From Karstenula rhodostoma CBS 690.94 (lineage: Eukaryota > Ascomycota > Dothideomycetes > Pleosporales > Didymosphaeriaceae), in contig MU001495.1 of assembly GCA_010093485.1 (NCBI GenBank), positions 248,001-312,000 of the forward strand: a DNA stretch of 64,000 nt, given 5' to 3'. The position numbers were made by a program, and so were the translations under genes. Below the pieces are notes generated by a model that was not told where the DNA came from, made no database searches, and worked only from the letters and a program-made list of their open reading frames with translations. Position 1 is the first letter of the stretch; each line of letters opens with the position of its first letter. Positions 30,028-41,235 of this stretch are shown in pieces.

Positions 30028-31292
30028 ATGGAGATTGCAACATCTATTGTAAGTTCTTTATTCTGATCGTAAGAAACGTAGACCTAACACATTGCCAGGC
30101 TATACAAGCACTGCTGCTGAGTATAGCGTTGGTGATACAGCTGTTGCGCTGTTGGATTCGCCTGCGTGTGGAGCGTAAAAATAATCTGACTCTTCCCGAC
30201 TATTTCGTATGGGGCGGATGGCTCTTCACGTTTGGATGGTTTGCGTGTTCTGCTGTAGCGCTTAACATCCAACTCACGCATCCACTGGTAGAACCAGATC
30301 TCACGACGGATTCTCTTGAGTATTTGATAGTAAGTGGCACCGAGCATCTGAATTTTGTCAAAGCTAAGCCTACGTACAGACAGTCTTCATATCATGTTAC
30401 TTCTTCGATATGGGGCTGTACTTCCCCAAATTCTCCATCATAGCGTTCTATTGGTGGCTCATCCCGTCGGGGTTTCGCCGCCTCCGGATGGCGGTTTACT
30501 TCTCGACCGGGTTCACAGTCTGCTCCTGGGTCGCATCGCTTTTAACGGATACTTTGATTGCGGGTCATATCTCAAACAACTGGTAAGTCTGTCGGACAAT
30601 GTATCTCATGGAAGCCTGTTCAGCTGACGTGCAATCTCAGGTCGATTGAAAATCAGCTACTCTCCACTTGGAACTCTTATAGTGGTCTGATTATCAACTG
30701 GTGTTTGAACTGGTCTTCAGATGTATTATGTATGTGCAGACCGCGTGTCAGTATCGAGCATTGGACTAATATTTCAGTATTCATCCTTCCCTTCTTCATC
30801 ATTCACTGCATCAAGCTTCGCAAACGACAGAAAATCGCTTTGTGTGGGGTATTTTCTCTCGGCCTTATCACAATCGCAATCAGCCTAGCTCGATTCATCG
30901 TGTATGCAGGCGATTACAATATTGATGACGCATCTGGCAGTAAGTACACATTGTTCCATCGCCGGACTATGAGCTAACATGGTACAGACCTGTGGTGCAC
31001 AGCCGAGATGTGTACAGCAAATATAGTCGTCTCACTCCCTGCGCTCAAGGCCTTGATCACACGAGCCACTCCTCCGAACACCTACGCCCACAGTACCACT
31101 GGCTTTACACAAGATAAGGGTCCAAGGATATACAGTGAACGTAGGGCAAGCATCGAAGACGAAATAGAATTGGTTGATCAAGATTCAAGGAGAAGTTTAA
31201 GCACTACCCGGACTACGAGCGCACACCACAATACGAGCGCAAACGATGTGCGAGTAACCACACAGGTCACTGTTGAAAGACATGCGCTATGA
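30028..31292 (+). CDS. Rhodopsin-domain (PTH11/SAT4-like) 7TM membrane protein A
   Basis: Six exons: 30028-30048, 30099-30329, 30380-30582, 30641-30729, 30778-30939, 30988-31292; all GT/AG, introns 48-58 nt; 336 aa. Exon 1 codes only MEIATSI. The protein has seven hydrophobic segments. Its second carries the family-like DYFVWGGWLFTFGWFAC and its third ends near FPKFSIIAFYWWL. A Ser/Thr-rich cytosolic tail of about 90 residues follows. This is the fungal rhodopsin-domain family of integral membrane proteins, which includes PTH11-like putative receptors; most have no known ligand. The very short first exon and the many introns are usual for the family. A second member lies at 46884. An NmrA relic follows 60 bp downstream. 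Confidence 0.85.
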
Positions 31293-31352
31293 GTCGCTTT
31301 TTCTAGTAATTTACGGTGTCTCTATCAGCGCCAACACGACTCTAGAGGATGA

Positions 31353-32250
31353 CCATGTCCCCGGAGCCCATCGTGGTCTTCGGCGCCACCGACCTCCAAG
31401 GCTCTTCCGCTCTCAACTCCCCCACGCCAACACCCAAAATCCCTTCGCCCTCCGCGGAATAACCCGCAACCCCTCATCAGACGCTGCAAAGAAACTCTCC
31501 GCCTCCGGCATTCGATTTGTAAAAGCCGACGGATGGGACAAGGAAACCCTCATCTCGGCCATCCGTGGCAGCTGAGCCGTCTTCGTGAACACAGACGCAG
31601 ACGATAAAGTGTTCGAGGATCCTAGCCAGAGCCGGACGAAAGTTGATCTTGGGAAGACCATTGGAGAGGCGGTAGTGGAAGCTAGGGTCAAGGTGATTGT
31701 GTATAGTGGGTTCAACAGCGCGAGGGAGATTGGTGGAGGGAAATTACGTTCAAGGCAGCCGTAGCTGCGAGCCTGGGGTCGTACTTGACGAACTCGCTCG
31801 TGGAGCATCTCACGCCAAAATGGGGGGTTGGGAAAGAGAATGCGCTGTTTATCGCTATTGGGAATGATTACGGGGACATGGTGCATGGCATCTTGCATAT
31901 CATATCTTTTGACGAGATGGCAAAAGCGTTCGAAAACGGTACATGATCCCTCTCTGTATTCGGGGGACAAATCGAGCCCACGAGTTCGGCGACTGGAAAG
32001 AAAGCGCGATTCGGGGAGATCACAAAGTAGCGCGATTTTGAGGTGTATGGTATCCGCGGTCTAGAAACGATCAAGGGGATGTGGGGTATATGTCAGTTGA
32101 GCGGAGGCCGGTCCTTCGGAGATGAGACGGAGGGTGCGACTGCGGCAAGGCTGAAGAAGTTGGCTGCCGAGTGCGACTGATAAAGCGACGCAGCTCACGA
32201 CGCTCGAGGACTTCTGCCAGGCCAAGTATGGGCCGGAAAAGATAGTGTAG
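31353..32250 (+). pseudogene. NmrA-like NAD(P)-binding protein, decayed
   Basis: Pieces of an NmrA-family (atypical short-chain dehydrogenase) protein appear in order but in changing frames. The N-terminal nucleotide-binding start is at 31353 (IVVFGATDLQGSS). A second piece around 31430-31575 (FALRGITRNPSSDA) ends at an in-frame TGA at 31573-31575. Further pieces follow near 31576-31740, 31750-31945 and 31985-32110 (containing YGIRGLETIKGMWG), with a TAG at 32028-32030. The C-terminal end is near 32180-32250 (LTTLEDFCQAKYGPEKIV). At least three frameshifts and two stops make it non-functional. The intact family senses NAD(P) redox state or acts in secondary metabolism. Confidence 0.85.
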
Positions 32251-32540
32251 CGGGGCTTGAACAGCAGAGAAGAAGTTGGGTACAGGCAGCATGGCGTAGA
32301 TCCGTTGGCGGAAGACGGTCACACTACCTAAACATATGCAAAACACAGTCTGACACTACAATACAAAAATCTATCGTCGCACAGAAGCAGCCCTACCAAG
32401 ATCGAAAACCATTTCGGCATAAGCCAAAAGCCCTAGACCGGCCCAAATGGGTATCATCCAAACTCCAACTTAGCGCCCAAATCCATGCAATACCAATCAT
32501 TCTTATACAATCCCTCTTCATTTTTTGCCCAAATGAGTAG
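32251..32540. other. Intergenic remainder after the NmrA relic
   Basis: 290 bp with no gene supported. It leads directly into the second copy of the dispersed repeat at 32541. Confidence 0.35.
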
Positions 32541-32662
32541 CAGTGTTGAGATGTTTGAGGCGACAATATTCCCAGTGCCACGTTCACACATGACTCACCC
32601 CACCGATCATCGCAACACACCCTCTCCTCGCGGGCGGGCGCTTGCCTATCGTCTTCCCTCCC
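32541..32662. repeat. Dispersed repeat, copy B
   Basis: Second copy of the repeat at 18082-18214, same orientation, differing by scattered substitutions (GATGGTT/GATGTTT, GATAATCC/AATATTCC) and small indels near the right end. It ends just before the stop of the minus-strand ORF at 32675. Confidence 0.7.
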
Positions 32663-32674
32663 CAAAAGCACCCC

Positions 32675-32995
32675 TCACCACGGGTGAAACCCCAACCCCT
32701 TCAGCACACTCCACCTCACACTCCTCCCCCACGCCCGCCACAGAAACCAGCACTCATCGCTCCTCCTCTTTTCATACATCTCCAACCTCCGTTTCTGCTC
32801 GCCAACAGCCAGCTTGAAGAATTCCGGACCGATGTAGCACTCTGGGAAGCGGGCGCTGATGGAATAGCCTTTGAGGCGCCAGAGGTAGTCGTCGGAGCCC
32901 ATGTCTACGAGGCGGGGCCACATGTCGGGTGGTGAGGAGGTGGGTGCAGCGGCGAGGCCGTTGGAGGCGGTAGTCTGTCGGAGGAGTGGGAACAT
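32675..32995 (-). CDS. Small hypothetical protein (106 aa)
   Basis: Minus strand, ATG ending at 32995. It is Trp- and Arg-rich in its second half (RRLEMYEKRRSDECWFLWRAW, ending GLGFHPW) and has a YLWRLKGYSISARFPECYIG core. The frame stays open upstream through a tandem repeat to 33217 but without an ATG, so the short form is used. No domain is recognised. It may be the 3' part of a larger gene broken by the repeat, or a lineage-specific small protein. Composition looks coding but no splice or homology supports it. Confidence 0.4.
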   Translation of the reverse strand: MFPLLRQTTASNGLAAAPTSSPPDMWPRLVDMGSDDYLWRLKGYSISARFPECYIGPEFFKLAVGEQKRRLEMYEKRRSDECWFLWRAWGRSVRWSVLKGLGFHPW

Positions 32996-33006
32996 TGCGG
33001 ACGTAC

Positions 33007-33245
33007 GTTGCGGGTTTGAGTTGAGTGTGACGTTGCGGTTTTGAGTTGAGTGTGGCGGAGTTCGGTGGCTGTTGATCTCTCGGATGGCCGAGTAACCGTC
33101 TAGGCAATAGTTTCTCTCGTGCTCGCTTGTTGCAGGTTTGAGTTGAGTGTGACGTTGCGGTTCCGGGTTGAGTGTGGCGTAAATCGTTGGATATCTCAGA
33201 CAGTCCGGTCGAGTCACCGTCTAGGCACCAGTTGTTCTCTTGTTG
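33007..33245. repeat. Tandem duplication, ~120-bp unit (2 copies)
   Basis: Unit 1 is about 33007-33124 and unit 2 about 33127-33245. Both contain TTTGAGTTGAGTGTGACGTT, a second TTGAGTGTGGCG sub-block 25 bp on, then CCGTCTAGGCA(A/C)(T/C)AGT. Differences are mostly substitutions and short indels. It lies just upstream of the small minus-strand ORF. Confidence 0.75.
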
Positions 33246-33983
33246 TCGTTGCTCAGCCTTGCTGCATTCCACAACCCGGGGGGGGACGACGCTGTATTTA
33301 TACTCTCGAAACTTGTTTTTTGCGTGTGTGGGTTTCCGAACCAGGGCGTTGGGTAGCCCATCAGTTTCAAGCCGAGTCGTGAGGTCGCTTTAACGGGTCG
33401 TTGGGATGGACGGCTTGCAAGGTTGACACTCAGCGAGGTTCCAGCGCTGAATGAGGCTACTGATCGGTCTGCCTGACTGGCAATCCGCAGCACGCGACAG
33501 TAACGTGCAGGGACGCGTCTGCACGGGGATAATGTCGTGCGTTGTGCTTGCAACTAATACGTGTTAGTTAGGATTACATACTCGTTGCCTGCGATCTGTC
33601 GAGCGAGTGTAGGAGTCACGCGACAGTCGCTGTGTGTAGCAGAAGTGGTAGGAGGGTGTTGGGGCGTCTACCAATGCTGGTAGCGGATGGGCCCACGTGC
33701 GTGGGGGCTTGTATTGAGCGTGTGGGGAATCATGGGACGATCATTAAAAGCAATGAACCATCACTTCCAAGGTCAGGGTTCTATTTCCGTCGAGACGTTG
33801 GCAGGGCGTTGTGGAAGCAATGTATCACAGGACGAAATCTGACTATTATATCGTATGCAGCCCAAAGAGCACACATAACGAGGTACACATGCACAGCCTA
33901 CACATACAAAAGCCCCGATCCCAACACGTCATCCCTCTCAGAAGTCGCTCACGCAGGTACCAACTCATCCCACACCACATTAG
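33246..33983. other. Intergenic
   Basis: About 740 bp with no supported gene. Frames on both strands lack ATG-started, protein-like content. Confidence 0.35.
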
Positions 33984-35177
33984 TCAACCCGGACCCAGCT
34001 CTTGGTTCGGAATGTCCGTGATCGCAAATGCAGAAAGTCCTTGCGTGGGCCCGTCCGCGATGCTTAAAGCCGCAACCTCACCTCCCACGCTAAGTTCGTC
34101 CACGTTGAGCTGGGCGTTCACGTCGTCGCCAGGCTGCAACTCGCTTAGGTGTGGCGTCCCCACGCGATCCTCGAAGAGGCACCTCAGTTCCTGCTCTTGC
34201 ACGAATGCGCAGTGCTTCCGTCTTGGTTTGAGTTCCTCGGAGGTGAGTATTGTAATGCTGTCCGCCCTTAGCGCGGTAGGTGCCTCAATGGGTATCGAGG
34301 CGCTGCGGAAGCTGCGATCCCGCAAGCATTGGGCTCTTGCTTTGGGGTTGCGGCGGTGGCGGTCGCGCGAACATTCTGGCCCAGATCGTGTCGCCCTTCT
34401 GCGATATGCCTTTGTCGTTTTTGGTGTTTTCTGTAACACATCGATATTCAGAGGATCCGAGCGAACTCGATTCTCGTATATTGCATTCGGGTGGAATGGT
34501 GACATTGCGTCTGGATGGAATGTCAAAACCATATCAGGACCCGTGTCGATGTCGAAGTCGGGCTCCAATTCGCTTCCCGGTACATGGTGCAGGCGCTCAG
34601 GTACAATTTCATCGTCGTACATCAGATCGGGCATCAGATCACAGTCACAATCATCGACACACGACTGTCCAAACTCATTGTCGGTGTTGATGTCGAAACT
34701 GGGTTGGTCGAACGGCGACTCCGCTGATATGCGCAGCGAACCGTGTGGAGGGTGAGGTGAGGGGAAGGTAATTACCTCCTTCGGATATCCAGCCTTGGAA
34801 GAATCACAGCCCTGATGTCCAAGAGTGTTTAATTGTTGCAATGCGGATAATGGCACTGCATCTTTTGTTTGTCCAGATTCGGCTGGCTGTTCTGGCCAAT
34901 TCGCAGCTTCGTCATCAGTACCGAGTTCCTCGAAGTCGAAATGACGACGCTTGATTTCGAATTCGTCATATCCACAAAGCCTTTCAGTTTGATCTAGGAT
35001 TGTACCGGAGTCGTGAGGCAATACCATGACATTACGGCAATAGCCATGAGATTCGAGGCTGGGACTGAAGGGGGTTGGGACGACGGGTGATTCTCGTTCA
35101 GAGCAGGTAACCTGGGGATATAGTGCCCCTTCGAAGCCACGGATTCGAATACCCCCGCGGGTGACTGTCAGAACCAT
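33984..35177 (-). CDS. Acidic hypothetical protein (397 aa)
   Basis: Minus strand, one long open frame. ATG ending at 35177 is used, since the frame upstream opens only with TTG. The protein is hydrophilic, acidic overall and Pro/Ser/Asp-rich, without signal peptide or membrane segment. Features are a middle acidic stretch (SCVDDCDCDLMPDLMYDDE), a short basic patch around residues 270-300 (KAYRRRATRSG, RDRHRRNPKARAQ) that could be a nuclear signal, and an Ala/Ser-rich end. This could suit a nuclear, disordered protein, but no DNA-binding domain is visible. I do not recognise it. An N-terminal exon further upstream cannot be excluded. Confidence 0.55.
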   Translation of the reverse strand: MVLTVTRGGIRIRGFEGALYPQVTCSERESPVVPTPFSPSLESHGYCRNVMVLPHDSGTILDQTERLCGYDEFEIKRRHFDFEELGTDDEAANWPEQPAESGQTKDAVPLSALQQLNTLGHQGCDSSKAGYPKEVITFPSPHPPHGSLRISAESPFDQPSFDINTDNEFGQSCVDDCDCDLMPDLMYDDEIVPERLHHVPGSELEPDFDIDTGPDMVLTFHPDAMSPFHPNAIYENRVRSDPLNIDVLQKTPKTTKAYRRRATRSGPECSRDRHRRNPKARAQCLRDRSFRSASIPIEAPTALRADSITILTSEELKPRRKHCAFVQEQELRCLFEDRVGTPHLSELQPGDDVNAQLNVDELSVGGEVAALSIADGPTQGLSAFAITDIPNQELGPG

Positions 35178-36176
35178 TTCCCAGGTGTTGGGAGAGAGCA
35201 AAAAGCTATCGAACTCCCGGATGTCGAACCCATCTTTCTGTCTATATATTCGACGTCTATATATTTGACGTCGACGTATGCCAATCTTGGCATGAGACGG
35301 CTTTGGCGGGTTGTCAACTTGGATCGGCTGTTAGCTTGAGTTTGCGAATAACAAAGCGATGGTGATCTAATATGGTAACCTGTAGCTAGGGAGGACTTGC
35401 GACCAGCAAAATTGTTTGTTTATTTAGAGGACAAGCTTGTGCAACGTGTTAATGGCAGAACGTTGCTCGGTTGGAGTGAGAAGAGAAAATGGGAAAGAGC
35501 AGAAAAGCTAAGTTCCAGGTCAAGAGGTGTTTTCGGGGCGCTGGTATGGCGATTCAGGTAACGGCTGCGATGATATTTGAAAAATGCTGCAGGATAGAGA
35601 GATAAGAGGACTTCGCCAAAGGCATTGCAAACAAGGTGTGGTTGCAGAACATTGCGTTAACAAAACTACGCGACGATGCAGGGAACCCTTGACAGGCCAC
35701 ACCCACATGCAGCGCGGATACGTTGTCTGTCGATGCGGTGGAAATCAGAGTCGGGTGCTTTGCCATCAGCAATCTCGACGAATGTTTGGATAGAGGGCGA
35801 TGGCGATTTAGCGAAGAGTTCTAGAAATGCACCAGCCTTCGGTTTGCATGTGTAACCTGTCATACATGCGCCTCTCCGATTTGTACGGCGTACGACAGCA
35901 AAGCAACTGGGTTGACTGGAATCGAATAGGACGTCTGGGCATCGGTTTGCAGGTCAGAGACGGTAGATGGGCGTTGCTGCAGGTTAGAGAGATGAACCAA
36001 TCGATGGGAAGGCGGTGGAGATGGCGTCATCGCCAAGGCCAATCGCAGTTCACCCCTCCTCTAGTTTTTGGTGGCTGCGTGTGAAGGCAATGACTCCCCG
36101 CAAAATGATTCACCGTCACCGCACCCGAGGCGACGAATCCTTCGACGTGCTGCGTCTTCCCTGACCTCCTACAACC
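35178..36176. other. Intergenic: promoters of the acidic protein gene and of met2
   Basis: Near 35241-35280 a short reiteration is present (TATATATTCGACG then TATATATTTGACG). No gene is supported. Divergent genes on each side put both promoters here. Confidence 0.4.
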
Positions 36177-37854
36177 ATGAGTCCACCGCAAGCCGACGGC
36201 GCCAGCCCCAATGGCACACACAAATACCGTACGACCCCCGCAGTCCAAGTGCCAGCATGATCGATCGCACGCGGCAGCACTGAACAAAGTTTGCGTCCAT
36301 GCTAACGTCGTGATACGTAGAACGAGTCACCCAACAGCCAGAGAACCCGTTCGCAAAGCTGATTCCTGACCAAACCTTCGCCATCATACCGGAAGTCACC
36401 CTCGAATCCGGTGTCGTCCTCCGCAATGTCCCCGTTGCCTATAAAACATATGGCACGCTCTCGCCCGCCCGCGACAACGCTATGGTCATCTGTCATGCCT
36501 TGACTGGTAGCGCCGACGTGGGCGATTGGTGGGGTCCGATGCTGGGAGGCCCTGGGAAGGCATTCGACATCTCGAGGTTCTTCGTGGTGTGCATCAACAG
36601 CTTGGGCAGCCCGTACGGGAGTGCTAGCCCCGTCACAGCAAAAGATGGCGACCCCTCACTGGGCCAGTACGGGCCCGAGTTCCCGTTGACAACCGTGAGG
36701 GACGACGTGAAGTGAGTTGTAACGCCAGTCATTTGCCCATGTGTGCAGATGCTGACAGGCGCAGCATCTTCAAACTTCTCCTCGACGATCTGGGTGTGCG
36801 CCAAATCGCTGCCGTCATTGGAGGCTCCATGGGAGGCATGCTTGTCCTGGAATTCGCCTACTTTGGCATCGATTACGTCAAGAGCATTATTCCCATTGCA
36901 ACGTCGGCGCGATACAGCGCGTGGGGGATCAGCTGGGGCGAGGCCCAACGCCAGAGCATCTACAGCGACCCCAAGTACGAAGACGGATACTACACCTATG
37001 AGGATCCTCCTTCCACGGGCCTAGGCGCTGCCCGCATGTCGGCTCTCCTGACGTACCGCAGCCGCGATTCATTCGAATCACGCTTCGGTCGCAACACGCC
37101 TGACTTGTCCAAGAAACAGAGCATCAACGCCGTGCCCCGTCCCAGTACCCCTGCGAACGAGCACTGGGCGATCCACAACCACGGCCACAAAAATGCCGGG
37201 TCGCCACGCGCGTCACGAACCAATAGCACTGTTGGTCTGACCAGCTCAGCTAACATGGCCGATCTTGAGTTCAAAGACGCCTCGAACCCACCATCCCCAC
37301 CGGTCCAAGGAAAGCTGAACGGCATATCGCAATTCCAGAAGTCTCGCACTCCCCACTACTTCTCCGCGCAATCTTACCTGAGGTACCAGGGCGAGAAGTT
37401 TATCAGGAGGTTCGATGCCAACTGTTACATTGCCATTACGCGGAAGCTGGACACCCACGATGTCTCGCGGTACCGCTACCCCGAAGGCTTTGATCCGGAG
37501 ACGCTGGACCCAGTGTTAGCGTTGCAACACGCTCTATCGCTGATCGAGCAGCCAACCCTTGTTCTCGGCATACAGTCGGATGGCCTGTTCACCTTCGCGG
37601 AGCAACAGGAGCTTGCTGCTCACATCCCGAATGCGAAACTGAAAACAATTGATTCGCCCGATGGTCACGATGCCTTCCTACTGGAGTTCGAACAGGTGAA
37701 CGGGCATCTATGCGGCTTTCTCAACGAAGTCCTGCCCGAGATCATGAGCCGGACCCCGAACGTTGACAGCGCCGGTCTGTCCGATTCGGGTATGAATGCC
37801 ACCAAGACCAGCACCTTCGGTGAGGCCGAAGTAGACGACATCACCGCTTGGTAG
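36177..37854 (+). CDS. met2: Homoserine O-acetyltransferase
   Basis: Three exons: 36177-36228, 36321-36711, 36765-37854 (introns 92 and 53 nt); 510 aa. It makes O-acetylhomoserine from homoserine and acetyl-CoA, the entry step of methionine synthesis. It is an alpha/beta-hydrolase fold enzyme. The nucleophile Ser169 sits in GGSMGG, the acid is the Asp of QSDGLF and the base the His of SPDGHDAFLLEF. Family segments PFAKLIPDQTF, YKTYGTLSP, HALTGSADVGDWW and INSLGSPYGSASP are all present. An ~80-residue Ser/Pro/Asn-rich insert after the RSRDSFESRFGR segment is typical of fungal MET2 proteins. The first exon codes only 17 residues; its donor is GTACGA, somewhat weak, so the start is less certain than the rest. 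Confidence 0.95.
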
Positions 37855-38061
37855 AATCGGGGCTTGTTGTTTGAAATTTAGCGAGGCGTTCCATTTGGGA
37901 TTTGGCTCCCGTCTTCGGCATACGCTTGAAAGAAGGCTGGATGTATACTATGATATATACCCTTGGGTTAGAAAGGGTCGAGGTTCAACTCCTCAATCGC
38001 AAAAGAGCGACAATGCTCGGAATTCACACATCATTCATGTAGGTCTACCACATATGGACCG

Positions 38062-39310
38062 TTATGCAGCCACCTTAATAACGGCACGTCCTGCTAAGCG
38101 ACCAGCTCCCATATCATCAATGAAGCGGTTGATATCGCCCAGATCACCATGCGACAAGATCGGGCGCACCAGTCCGCGCGCAGTGAAGTCAAGGCACTCC
38201 TCCACATCCTTCAACGTCCCCGTCACACTCCCCACAACATTCAGCTTCCTCAGCGCCATCATCATCGGCGGCGCGCCAGCGATGATCGTCCCGTCCTTGG
38301 GCAACCCAATACAAACCACGGTCCCCCGCGGTCTCAACATGTGCGGCGCCTGTTCGTAACCCTGTCTCGTCGCTGAGATGACGACCACGCCGTGAGCACC
38401 GTACTTTGTGATCGCCATGACCTCGGCGGGGATGTCCTTGCACGCTGTGAAGTCGATGAACTTCTCAGCCCCGAGCTTGAGACAAAGATCGCGCTTTGCA
38501 TCGCCGCCATCAATGGCGATGATACGCATACCCATCGCTTTGGCGTATTGGATAGCGAGGTGACCAAGTCCTATCCATCCTCCGTCAGCACCATCACCAT
38601 CACATAACTACACTTCCCTAGCATGGATTGAGACAACATGACTTACCACCCCCCGCACCCGGGATAACAAGCCATTGCCCAGGGCTCACACCGCTCCTCT
38701 TACACCCCGTGTACGCCGTCACTCCCCCGCACAACAGCGGTCCCGCCTCCGCGTCACTGACGCCATCCGGCAGCCGCGTCGCGTACCGCGCGTCTGTCGC
38801 ACAGTACTCCTGGAAGGTCCCCGCGATGCTGAAGCCCGAGTTGAGCTGCTTCGGGCAGTGGCACTCGTCGATGCCGTTGGTGCAGAACTCGCATTTGCCG
38901 CAGACGGAGGCGATCCACTTTATGCCTGCGCGGTCGCCGACTTGCCAGAGATCTTGGACTGCAGATAGGGTCAGTCAGTCGGCATTGCATATTCGAGGTT
39001 GTATGTAGTTTAGAAGAGGGGGGAGGAGGGGTTATGTCACATAGGACGTACCGTTACTCCCCACAGCGACGACAGTCCCCGCGCCCTCGTGTCCCGCGAT
39101 GCCCTGCGCACTCGGCTGCTGCACGAGCCCCCCAGCTTCCCACTCGTCCAGCAGCAGACTCTTGTCCGACGCGCAGAGCCCGCTGTAGTTTATCTTTACG
39201 AGGATCTGATCAGGGGACGGCTCGGGGACAGGCAGTTCGCGGATTTCCGTCCGCGAGGCGTCGCCGGTGCCGACTTTGACGGCGGCTTTTTGGGTGCTGG
39301 GGAGAGACAT
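38062..39310 (-). CDS. Zinc-dependent alcohol dehydrogenase (ADH1-like)
   Basis: Minus strand, exons 39310-39052, 38958-38647 and 38570-38062; 359 aa. It oxidises ethanol or similar alcohols, or reduces aldehydes, with NAD. Catalytic-zinc ligands are Cys in GLCASD and His in GHEG. The structural-zinc cluster is CGKCEFC plus a downstream Cys in the DECHC segment. The Rossmann glycine motif GAGGGLGHLAIQYAKAMG is restored only by splicing exons 2 and 3. Asp after the second strand (IAIDGGDAKR) points to NAD rather than NADP. ATG 39310 gives the usual MSLPSTQKA-type cytosolic start; an upstream extension of the frame lacks support. The gene is convergent with met2. Confidence 0.95.
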
Positions 39311-40216
39311 TGTGGGTAGGGGAATGGTGGTGGGGGTTATCCCAGCGGTTATGGGTGGAGGGGCGAGGGCAGGACTGTGCCACAAGGAGGGGTAGGTAGA
39401 CGGACGGAGGGGACCTGACCGAGGCTGTAGCACTGGGGGATAGTACCTCGGGACAGACGTGTTATGTACGTGCGAGTGAGGAAGTGGAAGCTGCAGGTAC
39501 GTACGTACGGTACAGGGCTCCCGGACATGCGCAATGGCATGGCACGTCAAGACGGCATATCCCATACATACAAGCGAGCCGATACCGACTCCACCCTCCC
39601 TCTCCAGCAACCCACACTGCCCGCCTAGACACTGCATCGGTGATGTCACTGCGTGACACAGCATCATACCTTACCCGACCAAAACCTCTCAGCGCCTCAA
39701 ACCCCCCTTACCACCCTCTCCCTCACAAGTCAAATGTGACACTTCGCGCGCTTTTGCAAATACGGCTTCCTCGCATCCGACGTGTGCACGTTTTCAGGGT
39801 CCATGCTACCCTTCCCCCTCCTTCCCTCAAGTGAGGTAGTCGCGGCAAGGCTGCCGAGGCCGAGGCGCCAGCGCTAGCCTCCACAGTGCGCGGGGCTGAG
39901 GGTCGCGCGTGCGCAGGTGGGGTGCGGAGGGACTGGTGGGTGCGCGGGGTGGCATGATTGCAATCTTTGGGGGGTGCAGGGGAGGGGAGGGGAGGGCATT
40001 GCTCACCGTAGTTGGCGTCTTGTATTGTATGATGTTTTGTGGGTCAGGTCTACCTTTTCCATGATGATTGGATATCTTCGTCATCTACTGATATACTAGC
40101 ACATGCGCGCATGGAACGCCTCACGCCTGCGAGAAGAACAATCTTGAAAATACTTTGTTATGTATTTCCTTTTCCAGCACATGTTTACGACTGTGACAGA
40201 GGGTAGAACGCCGACG
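39311..40216. other. Intergenic: ADH promoter side
   Basis: About 900 bp. Pro/Ser-rich frames on both strands appear to be composition shadows of C-rich DNA (for example near 39680-39740 and 39960-40000). No gene is supported. A GGGGA-rich run lies near 39969-39996. Confidence 0.4.
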
Positions 40217-41235
40217 TTATAGCCACGCAGCAAACCACAAGACCGCCTGCAGAAACGACGCCTCCTTTGCGTACTTCTGGCGGGCGATTGTAATGTTCGG
40301 ACGGACTGCGAAGCCGTGCGGAGCCCCGGAGTAGAAGTTTGTCTGGTAGGTTGCGTTCTTGGCGGTGAGTATGGCCTCGGCGTTGTATCGTCCCGTGACG
40401 TTGAAGGCGGTGTCGAGTTCGCCAGCTGGGGGGGTGTAGTCAGTACCAACATGCCATGTTGAGGCTTGCAGTTCCACATCTACACACCTGCGATAGTAAT
40501 TGGCCCGCTGATGCCCTGGATCTCTGCCGCTTCGAGCCCGCTCGGGTGCGCAATGAAGCCCACGTCGATGCCCTTGCCCTCGGCCAGGAACCGCGGCACG
40601 TACTTGCCTCCGAAGCAGTAGCCCACGCCGCCGATTCTGCTGATGTTGAGGTCGTTGTGGATGTAGTCGACGGTTAGGCCGAGGATGGTGTCAATCTCGG
40701 CGGTGGGGTGGCGGAGGCGCCATTCGGTCAGATTGAGGGCGGGGCCTTCGCGGTTGTCCGAGGGGACGGCATCGCCTTTGAAGAGGTCGGGGAAGATGAC
40801 AGTGTAGCCCGCGCTGGCGATGGAGTCGGCGAGACTACGCGCGGTTAGTGCTCTGATATGGCCTTGCATTGGACGGTGCAATGAGATATACTGCATTGAA
40901 GCAGGACATGACCACTGCGTCGAGATGGAAAGAAATGGAGTCTCGGCTTCTTACAGTTTGTTCTCCAGTAACGGAACACCGTAGATATCAGACACGAACA
41001 GTACAGCTTTGCCACCAGTGGTAATGTTTTGGTCGTGGTACGAATGGTAGATGTTTACTGCATTCCGAGTCAACAAAAAATCACAACATGCACGATCAAT
41101 CGACTCACCGCCGCTAACGTTCTTGAAGAAGCCCTTCGGCTCTCCCTCGTGGCTCACGAATACATTGGGAAGCGCGATGGAAGAGGCGAACGCAGAGGAC
41201 AGCCCCGCGAGGCAGAGGGCTAGAGATGGCAGCAT
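40217..41235 (-). CDS. Dienelactone hydrolase family protein, secretory leader
   Basis: Minus strand, exons 41235-41109, 41057-40955, 40834-40488, 40425-40217; 261 aa. It is an alpha/beta hydrolase of the dienelactone hydrolase family, enzymes that open lactones or cleave esters. The nucleophile Cys150 lies in GYCFGGKYV and the base His in SGAPHGFAVR, with the acid expected between them, around the THELDT-equivalent segment GELDTAFNV. The N-terminus (MLPSLALCLAGLSSAFASS) looks like a signal peptide, unusual for the cytosolic members but common in fungal paralogues. Sequons (NIT, NLT, NAT) fit secretion. It is divergent from sds22 across 688 bp. Confidence 0.9.

Noticed and set aside
37970..38020. 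Possible tRNA-like T-arm (GGTTCAACTCC)
   Set aside because: No A box, anticodon arm or pairing acceptor stem could be found around it.
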